DNA of 64,000 nt, from NCBI RefSeq assembly GCF_900129725.1, contig NZ_FQWQ01000004.1, positions 186,001 to 250,000 on the forward strand. The letters run 5' to 3'. The DNA is from Chryseolinea serpens. GTDB lineage: Bacteria; Bacteroidota; Bacteroidia; Cytophagales; Cyclobacteriaceae. The notes beneath the pieces are model-generated. The model did not search any database. It was not told the origin of the DNA and was given only the letters and a program-made list of their open reading frames with translations. Below, in pieces: positions 16,779 through 24,097 of this stretch; position 1 is the first letter of the stretch, and each line of letters begins with the position of its first letter. The position numbers and the translations under genes were made by a program.

Positions 16779-17894
16779 ATGCAAGCTCAACATCCTTTTA
16801 CGATACTTTATGTTGACGACGAGAGCGAGAATTTGATCGTATTTAAAACCACGTTTAAAAAACATTATAACATTCTCACAGCATTGTCGGCCAAAGAAGG
16901 ACTTGAGATTCTCCGTGACCAAATCGTGCATGTGCTCATCACAGACCAACGCATGCCCGAAATGTCAGGTGTTGAGCTTTTGGAAAGGGTAAGACGCGAG
17001 TACCCGGATTGCATACGACTACTCATGACGGGCTATACGGATTCAGAGAGCATCATACTGGCCATCAACAAGGGGAGTGTTTTCTATTTCATCCGAAAGC
17101 CCTGGGTAAGAGAAGAACTGTTTACGCTGCTGGAGAAATGCCTCTCGTTTTATACCCTCAAGCGAAGGCGAAAAGAGCTGGAGCATCAATGGACCAGGGC
17201 GCTGCAAGACCTGGAGACATTTTTTTATAAATCCTATCACGATCTGAAAGGGCCCATCTCGACCCAGCTCGGTCTGCTCAACATGATCAAATTGGATCAG
17301 TCACCTGAAATGACCACGAAATACCTTTCGCTCATTGAGGAGGTAACGTTGAAGCTGGACCGGACACTCAACAAGGTGCAGCGCCTGAGCGAAGTTTTGC
17401 GAGACCAGGTGACATTGGAGGCAGTGGATATTTATGAGGTCGTTCGCGAGATCCTGTTCGAGTTCAAGGAGGATATTCAAAGCCGGGGGATCGAAGTGTT
17501 GATGGATGACGACACGGCCCAAATCATGCAGACGGATCGCAAGCTGATAAAATCACTGCTGGAAACCCTCATCGAAAACAGCATCCTCTACATGAACGAC
17601 AGTCAGATCGAAAAAGAGATCCGTATTGTCGTTTATAAGGCCAATGAAGAATTGTTTTTTTGCTTGTTCGATAACGGCATCGGTATAAATGAAGACGTGT
17701 TGTCGAAGGTGTTTGATGCGTTTTACAAAGGCACCTATAACTCAAAGGGCGGTGGCCTGGGTCTGTACCTGGCCAAGAAGATAACCGAAAAACTTCACGG
17801 CACCATTGAATTGAAGAGCGAAAACGGCAAGGGTACCGAAGCCATCATCAGGTTACCGGAGATGCATCCCCAACTGGCGAGTCACTCGGTGTGA
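16779..17894 (+). CDS. response regulator/histidine kinase hybrid (REC-HisKA-HATPase), cytoplasmic
   Basis: A 371-residue signalling protein without signal peptide or membrane segment. Residues 7-125 are a receiver (acidic pocket YVDDE, phospho-acceptor D56 in ITDQRMP, K107 in RKPWV). Residues ~140-215 are a dimerisation/phosphoacceptor region with H154 in SYHDLKGP. Residues ~255-360 are the ATPase (N box IENSILYM, DNGIGINED, GGGLGLYLAKK). The TFFYKSYHDLKGPI segment resembles the TFFYRSSHDFRRPL of the two TPR kinases at 45.7-51.1 kb. Its receiver strongly resembles that of the NtrC-type gene to the left. It probably relays phosphate from a partner kinase, possibly to that regulator (inference). 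Confidence 0.88.
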   Translation: MQAQHPFTILYVDDESENLIVFKTTFKKHYNILTALSAKEGLEILRDQIVHVLITDQRMPEMSGVELLERVRREYPDCIRLLMTGYTDSESIILAINKGSVFYFIRKPWVREELFTLLEKCLSFYTLKRRRKELEHQWTRALQDLETFFYKSYHDLKGPISTQLGLLNMIKLDQSPEMTTKYLSLIEEVTLKLDRTLNKVQRLSEVLRDQVTLEAVDIYEVVREILFEFKEDIQSRGIEVLMDDDTAQIMQTDRKLIKSLLETLIENSILYMNDSQIEKEIRIVVYKANEELFFCLFDNGIGINEDVLSKVFDAFYKGTYNSKGGGLGLYLAKKITEKLHGTIELKSENGKGTEAIIRLPEMHPQLASHSV

Positions 17895-18094
17895 CGGTTT
17901 TTAGTGTGACGTCCTTTACCATGACTTGCTCATCTTCCCACTTTTTCGGGCCCGGTTTGGTCATGAAGATAATCCAGAATGCGATCTCGCGTAATAGTAC
18001 ATCGGCGATCTTATTTATGAACAAAAAAAAGCTACTGAAATACAGTTTCAGTTTAAGCTCCGTATTTGGCAGGACAATAATAACGCGCGGATAC

Positions 18095-18748
18095 ATGAAG
18101 AGAAAGCATCATTTTGACTTAGGAGGGAAGTGTAGCTATTTCCTGGAGAAAGCCAACCTGGTACTGAAGCCAGCGGGATTCAGGTATAAAAAAAAGGAGA
18201 ATGCGATCCTCTTTCACCGGGGAACGCTATTCGGATACAATCAGGTGTATCTGTCGACGGCCGTGGAGGACCGCCTGTTGAGGATAACGCCGTTCTTTTA
18301 TGTTCGTGTCAATTCTGTGAACATGTATGCCAATCCATTCCTGGGGTGTCCGGAGAAGCTTTACGGCTGCAATCCCACCATTGGCGCCAACTTGCGAAAC
18401 CTGGGTCTTGATGAAGATCACCTGATGGTGAAGACCATCGGCGACGTAGAGGCGTCGCTTTTTATTTTTGAAGACATTGTTGAATCCAGGGTATTGCCTT
18501 TTTTTAATACATTCTATTCGGCCGCTCGCCTGGATGAAGAAATAAATCGCGATGAGCGTCCGGCAAATCTTTTTCTCAACGAGATCATCGAACGCCCGGT
18601 GGTAGGCACGGTGGCGGCGATGCTGAACCGGAACCAACGGTTTTCCGCCCTGGTGGACTACTACCGGCACAAGCTGCTCCTGACCACACCCAAAATTGAG
18701 GAGAACTACGAAAGCCTTGTTAAATGCCTGCAGATTCACCGTCAGTAA
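18095..18748 (+). CDS. hypothetical protein, no recognised domain
   Basis: About 217 residues, starting at the ATG at 18095 (MKRKHHFDLG). The open frame extends upstream to 17891, but those 68 codons overlap the kinase stop and look random (serine- and hydrophobe-rich, no leader logic). The protein has alternating strands and helices, no signal peptide and no membrane segment. FLEKANLVLKPAGFRYKKKENAILFHR near the start and a helical C-terminus (SALVDYYRHKLLLT) recall DUF4304-type proteins only loosely. No function can be assigned. The 200-bp gap to the kinase could hold its own promoter. Confidence 0.65.
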   Translation: MKRKHHFDLGGKCSYFLEKANLVLKPAGFRYKKKENAILFHRGTLFGYNQVYLSTAVEDRLLRITPFFYVRVNSVNMYANPFLGCPEKLYGCNPTIGANLRNLGLDEDHLMVKTIGDVEASLFIFEDIVESRVLPFFNTFYSAARLDEEINRDERPANLFLNEIIERPVVGTVAAMLNRNQRFSALVDYYRHKLLLTTPKIEENYESLVKCLQIHRQ

Positions 18749-18872
18749 CGCGGCCGGTAGCCGTAAACGCCTTCTTCCCATCAACCCTTTACATGTTGCT
18801 ATAGAGCGCAAAGGATGCTAACTTGTCTGGAGCAATGTAAGTGTGTCATGTTTGGCTTTAAACGCATGTGCT

Positions 18873-19586
18873 ATGAGAAAATACGTCCTCATTTTTTTAT
18901 ACACCACAACGCTATCCACCCTTGCCGTAGCCCAGGAAAAAGCGGATAAGAAAATCAAACCTTATGTCACTACAGGAGGCGAGCTGATTTTTTCATTGGC
19001 TCACCTTTCCATAGATCATTCCGAACAGGGGACGCCGCTTCGTTTTTCTCCCGTGTTCAATGCGCAGATGTGGGTCCACGTCGATGAAAATGAACACTTC
19101 GGTATTTTCTCGGGCTTCACCCTTCGCAACGTTGGCTTTATTTATGACCTGCCCGGAACAAATATTCGAAAAAAAGCACGTAGCTACAACGTGGGCATTC
19201 CGTTGGCTTTTAAGTTTGGCGACATGAACGGTACCTTTGTGTATGCAGGCTATGAAGCCGAGCTCGCGGTTAACTACAAGGAAAAGACTTTTGAAGATGG
19301 CGATAAGAAAGATAAATTCAATCGCTGGTTCAGCGATCGCATGAATCTTTTTCAGCACGGTTTCTTTGTGGGCATTCAGTTGCCGCATGACGCGAACATC
19401 AAATTCAAGTACTACGTTTCAAAATTCTACAACGGCAACTTTGCCGAGACCGACGCTAACGGTGTGGTCGTCCATCCGTATCAAAACATCGATGCCAATG
19501 TTTTTTACTTTGCGCTGAGTTTCATGCTGCGACGCGAAAAGATGGAAAAATTCAGACACCCCGATACTTACTCCACACGTCGCTAG
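18873..19586 (+). CDS. outer-membrane beta-barrel protein, porin-like
   Basis: A 237-residue predicted outer-membrane protein. Residues 1-20 (MRKYVLIFLYTTTLSTLAVAQ) are a signal peptide ending at AQE. The mature part consists of alternating amphipathic strands with aromatic ends (GIFSGFTLRNVGFIYDL, YNVGIPLAFKFGDMNGTFVYAGYEAEL, FKYYVSKFYNGNF, VFYFALSFMLRRE), typical of the small 8-10-stranded barrels abundant in Bacteroidota. The start at 18873 is preferred over 18843, which would put ten residues before the leader. Its stop overlaps that of lutC by 4 bp, convergent. The cargo is unknown. Confidence 0.75.
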   Translation: MRKYVLIFLYTTTLSTLAVAQEKADKKIKPYVTTGGELIFSLAHLSIDHSEQGTPLRFSPVFNAQMWVHVDENEHFGIFSGFTLRNVGFIYDLPGTNIRKKARSYNVGIPLAFKFGDMNGTFVYAGYEAELAVNYKEKTFEDGDKKDKFNRWFSDRMNLFQHGFFVGIQLPHDANIKFKYYVSKFYNGNFAETDANGVVVHPYQNIDANVFYFALSFMLRREKMEKFRHPDTYSTRR

Positions 19587-20182
19587 TTCCCCGATAACAG
19601 AAACAAAGTAAGCGTCTTGGCCCCATGCGCCCCGAGCACCAGCGACTGCTCGATGTCGGCCGTTTTGGAAGGTCCCGCGATGAAGGTTCCAAATTCGTAG
19701 GGGGCTTCGTTAGCGATACGTTCGTAGGCATCGTGTAGGGTGGATACGATCGCATCGGCGTGAACGACCAGCGCAAGATGTTCACAGATAAACGGTAGAG
19801 CGCGATCGCCAAGGCGGGCTTCAGTGATCCATACCGCACCGTTTTCGGCTACGGCGAAATGGCCTTTCAGAAGCGCAAGGGTAACACTTTCCAATTGATG
19901 TGGGTCCTTTTCCAGGACCGCCAGGGGAAGATGGCCGGCCAATTCCTGAACGAGATTGATCGTTCGTGCCGGCGAAGGAAATTGCGTCGAAACGTACGCA
20001 GCAATGGCATCCCAGCTGTCTGCCGGCACGACCTGGCCACCGATGGCTTGCAATACGCTGGTGAACTTGCTGACCTTTTCTTCGCGTAGGCCTGACGTTG
20101 TTAATTGGGTTATTTCAGGCAACGGCGTTACCGGTGGCTGATTTTTTTTGATGTTGGCCAGTATTTGCTCACGACTGCTCAT
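19583..20182 (-). CDS. lutC: lactate utilisation protein C
   Basis: A 199-residue LUD-domain (DUF162) protein, one of three subunits of the LutABC L-lactate oxidase complex, which converts lactate to pyruvate. MSSREQILANIKKN is followed by the LUD core with VAENGAVWITE and FIAGPSKTADIEQSLVLGAHGAKTL near the C-terminus, the family's diagnostic stretch. The ATG at 20182 overlaps the lutB TGA as ATGA, showing translational coupling and fixing the start; an upstream in-frame start at 20209 would lie inside lutB. It is the last gene of lutA-lutB-lutC. Confidence 0.93.
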   Translation of the reverse strand: MSSREQILANIKKNQPPVTPLPEITQLTTSGLREEKVSKFTSVLQAIGGQVVPADSWDAIAAYVSTQFPSPARTINLVQELAGHLPLAVLEKDPHQLESVTLALLKGHFAVAENGAVWITEARLGDRALPFICEHLALVVHADAIVSTLHDAYERIANEAPYEFGTFIAGPSKTADIEQSLVLGAHGAKTLTLFLLSGN

Positions 20183-21570
20183 GACCTTTTTTTGTTTTTG
20201 CGGTACCATTCGCCAAAGGATTCCTTGGGCGCCTGCGGCATTTCGCGTTGTTTGTACCAGGGGTTTAGCGAATTATTCATGGTGAAGGGGAGATACCGGG
20301 AGAACCAACGCCCAACGGCGCCGGAGAACCGGTAAAGTCCAGGGCGGGAAAGTACAAAGGCCATGCCCTTCATCCCGGTCTTCTTTGTTTCGCTGACGTA
20401 GCCGTTCTTTGCCAGCACCTGGCGCCATTTATACAGTTGATCGTGGATGTCGATTTTTACGGGGCAAACGTTGGAGCACGATCCGCACAGCGTGGAGGCA
20501 AAGGGGAGGTCTGCATTTTTTTTCATGTCCAAGCCCGGCGCGAGGATAGAGCCTATGGGGCCAGCGATGGCGTAGTGATAGCTGTGGCCGCCGCTGCGAC
20601 GATACACGGGACACGTGTTCATACAGGCGCCGCAACGGATACATTTCAGGGCGTTCCTGAAATCCTCGCTGCCCAGCCGTTCACTGCGACCATTGTCGAC
20701 CAACACAATATGCATCTGTTGGCCGGGCCGGGGTTTGCGAAAGTGACTGGAGTAGGTGGTGATGGGTTGGCCGGTGGCACTGCGGGCCAGCAGCCGCAGG
20801 AACACGCCAAGGTGTTTTCGTTGAGGGATAATTTTTTCGATGCCCATGCAGGCAATGTGTACGTCGGCCAGTTGCACGCCCAGGTCGGCGTTGCCTTCGT
20901 TTGTGCAGACTACGATCTCGCCGGTTTCGGCCACGGCAAAGTTCACGCCGGTGATCGCCACGGGGCTGGTCATGAACCGCTCGCGAAGATGCACGCGCGC
21001 GGCGGCCGCCAGGAACTGCGGGTCGCTGTTGCCTTCGGGTGTTCCGAGGTGTTTATGAAACAGTTGACCGATCTCTTCTTTCTTCCAGTGGATACACGGC
21101 AACACGATGTGGCTGGGTGGCTCGCCCGCCAGTTGCACGATGCGCTCGCCGAGGTCGGTGTCTACCACATCGATGCCTTGCGCAACCAGGTAGTCGTTGA
21201 GGTGACATTCTTCCGTGAGCATGGACTTGCTTTTCACGACGCGCGTGATGCCGGTTTTCTGGATGATGCCGTGCACGATCCGGTTATGGTCTTCGGCATC
21301 GGCCGCCCAGTGAACAGTGACTCCGTTTTGTTGCGCCTGCTTCTCAAACTGTGTGAGGTAGTGATGCAGGTTGCTCAACACGTTGTGTTTGATCTGGGAT
21401 GCGGTCTCGCGCAGGTGTTCCCAGTCGGGTATTTGCCATGCGGCCTTGTCGCGCTTTTGGCGGACAAACCAAAGGGTTTTGTCGTGCCAGTCCACACGGG
21501 CTTCATCTTTGTTGAACGTGTCGGCCAGGGTGGCGTGGTCTTTTGTTTTGGGTTCCGCGGTTGCTTCCAT
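20179..21570 (-). CDS. lutB: lactate utilisation iron-sulfur protein B
   Basis: A 463-residue LutB: an N-terminal LUD domain (about 60-300) followed by a ferredoxin-like region with two [4Fe-4S] motifs, CIRCGACMNTCPVYRR (near 312) and CGSCSNVCPVKID (near 363), then a C-terminal helical DUF3390 tail. It carries electrons from lactate oxidation and lies between lutA and lutC. The sequence at the lutA end reads TAAGTGATG; the ATG at 21570 is taken, with the GTG immediately before it as an alternative. A permease (lutP) is not in the window. Confidence 0.94.
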   Translation of the reverse strand: MEATAEPKTKDHATLADTFNKDEARVDWHDKTLWFVRQKRDKAAWQIPDWEHLRETASQIKHNVLSNLHHYLTQFEKQAQQNGVTVHWAADAEDHNRIVHGIIQKTGITRVVKSKSMLTEECHLNDYLVAQGIDVVDTDLGERIVQLAGEPPSHIVLPCIHWKKEEIGQLFHKHLGTPEGNSDPQFLAAAARVHLRERFMTSPVAITGVNFAVAETGEIVVCTNEGNADLGVQLADVHIACMGIEKIIPQRKHLGVFLRLLARSATGQPITTYSSHFRKPRPGQQMHIVLVDNGRSERLGSEDFRNALKCIRCGACMNTCPVYRRSGGHSYHYAIAGPIGSILAPGLDMKKNADLPFASTLCGSCSNVCPVKIDIHDQLYKWRQVLAKNGYVSETKKTGMKGMAFVLSRPGLYRFSGAVGRWFSRYLPFTMNNSLNPWYKQREMPQAPKESFGEWYRKNKKRS

Positions 21571-21573
21571 CAC

Positions 21574-22308
21574 TTATCCGGCATTTAGTATTTCGGCGAT
21601 GTGTATCACTTTGGTGGCGCTGTGCTGACGGCGCAGGATGCCTTCCAGGTGCATGAGGCACGACATGTCGCCGCCGGTGATGTAGGCTGCGCCATGATGC
21701 AAGTGGTCGGCCACACGGTCTTTTCCCATTTTTACCGACACGGCCTCTTCGCCCACACAGAACGTTCCTCCAAAACCACAACATTCGTCGGCGCGGTCGA
21801 GGGGGATAAGTTCCAATCCTTGTACAAGACTGAGAAGGTGTTGGGGCTTAGAGAATCCCGGGGCGATGAGCTCCGACATCTGCGAAGTGTGCAAGCCTCG
21901 CTGTCCATGACAGCTTTGATGAAGGCCTACTTTGTGAGGGAAGCGGGCCGGCAATTTGTCGATCTTCAGCACGTCGGTCAGAAATTCGGTGAGCTCCAGG
22001 ACGTGGCTGCGGATGTGTGCGGCTTCGGCTTCACGTTTCTCAACATGGAGATGATCCTTAATGTGGAGGGTGCAACTGCCCGAGGGGGAGACGATGTAGT
22101 CGTAGCCGGAGAAATTTTCAACAAACAGGTTGTTACAGTTTGTCGCGAGATCTTCGAAGCCCGAGTTGGCCATGGGTTGGCCGCAGCAGGTTTGTTTTTC
22201 AGGGTAGTATACCTCAACGCCGAGTTTTTCGAGTAACTGCAGCGTGGCGATGCCTACCTGCGGATAGAACTGGTCTACGTAGCACGGTATAAAAATGGCG
22301 ACCTTCAT
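21574..22308 (-). CDS. lutA: lactate utilisation protein A (CCG-domain)
   Basis: A 244-residue protein with two CCG domains that bind an unusual iron-sulfur or heterodisulfide-reductase-like cofactor. The first is QTCCGQPMANSG (about residue 40), the second DECCGFGGTFCVG (about 180), and conserved CXH segments lie between (LHQSCHGQRG). It is the first gene of the lut operon; the start at 22308 (MKVAIFIPCYVDQF) matches the family, with an in-frame ATG 18 bp upstream. The stop touches the lutB start. The 390-bp upstream gap carries a repeat-like element rather than an obvious regulator; no LutR gene is seen. Confidence 0.94.
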   Translation of the reverse strand: MKVAIFIPCYVDQFYPQVGIATLQLLEKLGVEVYYPEKQTCCGQPMANSGFEDLATNCNNLFVENFSGYDYIVSPSGSCTLHIKDHLHVEKREAEAAHIRSHVLELTEFLTDVLKIDKLPARFPHKVGLHQSCHGQRGLHTSQMSELIAPGFSKPQHLLSLVQGLELIPLDRADECCGFGGTFCVGEEAVSVKMGKDRVADHLHHGAAYITGGDMSCLMHLEGILRRQHSATKVIHIAEILNAG

Positions 22309-22500
22309 TTCAGTTCGTGTTTTCAACGGTAGCGGTAAGGCTACCTTGGGGTAAGTATAGGAGTTATTTGCAAAGTTTGCATCCTTTACGATCCTTTTCT
22401 ATAGTGTTTTGATAGTTTTTTTGAGGAGTGCCTTTGTGATTGGATCATGGAATAAATTTAGAATTCGGACTTGCCGGTGATGGAGCGTTGGTTTGGGGTG

Positions 22501-22675
22501 AGGTGTCCGGCCAGGGATAGGAGTGGAAAGCCCGGAGTGCGGTGGGGAAAGGGAGTGTGATTTGTTGGTGGGACACCAACAAATTGGTAATCGGGTTTCG
22601 AGAATGGAGTGGCAAAGGGGTTGGCCGGACTTGGAACGGATAGCCCGGCCCGAGGCCTCCGAGGGGGCCGCACGA
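22501..22675 (-). repeat. candidate interspersed intergenic element with paired GGGCT(A/T)TCC motifs
   Basis: Read on the minus strand, GGGCTATCCGTTCCAAGTCC (near 22646-22627) is followed about 110 nt later by GGGCTTTCCACTCCTATCCC (near 22533-22514). Both share the pattern GGGCTWTCCRYTCCWAKYCC and are flanked by CCGG. Between them lies a perfect 11-nt hairpin (22560-22584). The right end is very G/C-rich (GGCCCCCTCGGAGGCC). I recall similar intergenic elements in other Bacteroidota genomes but cannot check. Confidence 0.45.
22560..22584. other. perfect 11-nt hairpin
   Basis: Arms ATTTGTTGGTG (22560-22570) and CACCAACAAAT (22574-22584) around GGA. There is no T run on either side, so it is not a standard terminator; it sits in the middle of the paired-motif element. 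Confidence 0.7.
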
Positions 22676-22698
22676 TGATCATTATCGATGTGTTAGGG

Positions 22699-23307
22699 CT
22701 ACAGCAGTGGCTCCAATATTTTGAGTACGTTTTTGGCGACGATCTTGTGGCCTTCCACATTGGGATGGATGCCGTCGGAATTGTTGAGCTTTTCGTTGCC
22801 GGCCACATCCTGCAGTATGAAGGGGATGAGCGCAGCCTTGTTTTTCCTGGCCAGGTCGGGGAAGATCTTCTGAAATTTGGTGGTGTAGTCCGGACCCATG
22901 TTGGGGGGCACCATCATGCCGGCCACGATGATCTTGACCGCGGGGTTTTTCGCTTTCATTTTGTCGATGATAGCCTGCAGATTCTTTTCCGTTTGGTCCA
23001 GCGGGAGGCCACGCAATCCATCGTTTGCGCCCAGTTCCAGCACCACGATGTCGATGGGCTGACGCAGCACCCAATCCAGGCGTGCCAGCCCTCCGGCGGA
23101 GGTTTCGCCGCTGAGGCCGGCGTTGATCACTTTGACCGCTTTGCCATCGGCGGTTAGTTTCTTTTGGATGAGGGCCGGGAAGGCTTCCTCGACCGACAAT
23201 CCGTTACCAGCGGTAAGGCTGTCGCCATAAAAAAGAATTACTTTCGCGGGGGGAGGGGCCGTAAAGAAGGCCATCACTAAAATAATCAACATCTTTTTTA
23301 CGACCAT
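22699..23307 (-). CDS. tesA: SGNH-family lysophospholipase/thioesterase, TesA-like
   Basis: A 202-residue exported esterase/thioesterase (arylesterase). A short hydrophobic leader (about residues 5-17) is followed by block I FYGDSLTAG with nucleophile S30, block III GANDG with N95 in the oxyanion hole, and block V DGIHP with D178 and H181 of the triad. All catalytic residues are present. It is divergent from an ABC transporter pair (ybbA/ybbP); the same tesA-ybbA-ybbP arrangement is found in E. coli, which suggests a shared role in lipid or ester processing in the envelope. The start at 23307 or 23292 is uncertain. Confidence 0.92.
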   Translation of the reverse strand: MVVKKMLIILVMAFFTAPPPAKVILFYGDSLTAGNGLSVEEAFPALIQKKLTADGKAVKVINAGLSGETSAGGLARLDWVLRQPIDIVVLELGANDGLRGLPLDQTEKNLQAIIDKMKAKNPAVKIIVAGMMVPPNMGPDYTTKFQKIFPDLARKNKAALIPFILQDVAGNEKLNNSDGIHPNVEGHKIVAKNVLKILEPLL

Positions 23308-23394
23308 ATCTTTGAACTCCGTTGTGTTTACGTTTAAACTGAAACAATTTTACGGTAATAACGCTTTAGTTTCATTATTGATACAACAAAAATC

Positions 23395-24087
23395 ATGTCA
23401 ACCATTCTTCAGGCAGAGCATTTAACAAAAACCTACCGGTCGGCCGACAAGCAACTGACGGTGTTGGACGATGTGTCGTTTTCGGTGAACGAGGGAAATT
23501 CCTTGGCCATTATCGGTCCTTCCGGGAGTGGCAAGACCACCTTGCTGGGATTGTGCGCAGGGTTGGACACACCCTCGTCGGGTACCATTTCGGTGATGGG
23601 CTTCAAGCTCAACGCCATGAGCGAGGACGACCGGGCCTATTTGAGGAACCAGTATGTGGGCTTTGTCTTCCAGAATTTTCAACTGTTGTCCACCTTGACG
23701 GCGCTGGAGAACGTGATGGTGCCGCTGGAGCTTCGCGGCGTGCGCGATGTGGCCTCCAAGGCCCGGGAGTTGCTGGGCAGAGTTGGGTTGGCCGATCGAT
23801 CGCATCATTACCCTTCGCAGCTTTCGGGTGGCGAACAACAACGCGTGGCCATTGCCCGCGCCTTTATTACCGACCCCAAGATTTTGTTTGCCGACGAGCC
23901 CACCGGAAACCTGGATGAAGAGAATGCCCATTCCGTGACGGAGCTATTGTTTGGCATGAACAAAGAGAACGCCACAACTTTAGTGCTGGTGACTCACAAC
24001 CTCGAACTTGCCCAGCGCACGCAACGCATCTTGCGCATGCGGGGAGGAAAATTGGTGGAGGAGATCCACCAGATGCAGACCGCCTGA
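23395..24087 (+). CDS. ybbA: ABC transporter ATP-binding protein, YbbA/LolD-like
   Basis: A 230-residue ATPase subunit. Walker A is GPSGSGKTT (about 42-50), the Q loop follows at FVFQNFQLL, the signature is LSGGEQQR (about 143-150), Walker B is [12 protein letters not shown] and the H loop is VTHN. It belongs to the MacB/LolD/YbbA group that pairs with FtsX-type permeases. The partner permease starts 10 bp downstream. It is divergent from tesA, with about 90 bp between the starts that should contain both promoters. Confidence 0.93.
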   Translation: MSTILQAEHLTKTYRSADKQLTVLDDVSFSVNEGNSLAIIGPSGSGKTTLLGLCAGLDTPSSGTISVMGFKLNAMSEDDRAYLRNQYVGFVFQNFQLLSTLTALENVMVPLELRGVRDVASKARELLGRVGLADRSHHYPSQLSGGEQQRVAIARAFITDPKILFADEPTGNLDEENAHSVTELLFGMNKENATTLVLVTHNLELAQRTQRILRMRGGKLVEEIHQMQTA

Positions 24088-24097
24088 TCCCGCCGCT

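Larger units (their letters stand above)
22309..22698. other. gene-free stretch between tesA and lutA
   Basis: No credible gene. It holds a G/C-rich element with paired motifs (22501-22675) and a perfect hairpin (22560-22584). The lutA promoter must lie between about 22309 and 22450, which is AT-rich (TTTTTTGAGG, TAGTGTTTTG) but has no clear -33/-7 match. The short minus-strand frame at 22458-22808 crosses the element and is proline-rich, probably not coding. Confidence 0.6.

Noticed and set aside
17848-18096. 82-residue minus-strand frame at the kinase end
   Set aside because: Its final 38 codons (MTKPGPKKWEDEQ...) look protein-like but overlap the kinase coding end antisense; insufficient support.
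20437-21588. 383-residue plus-strand open frame
   Set aside because: It lies wholly antisense to lutB, whose iron-sulfur motifs and coupling are clear; long antisense frames are expected at this base composition.
22458-22808. 116-residue minus-strand frame
   Set aside because: Proline-rich and runs through the tesA end and the paired-motif element; more likely non-coding.
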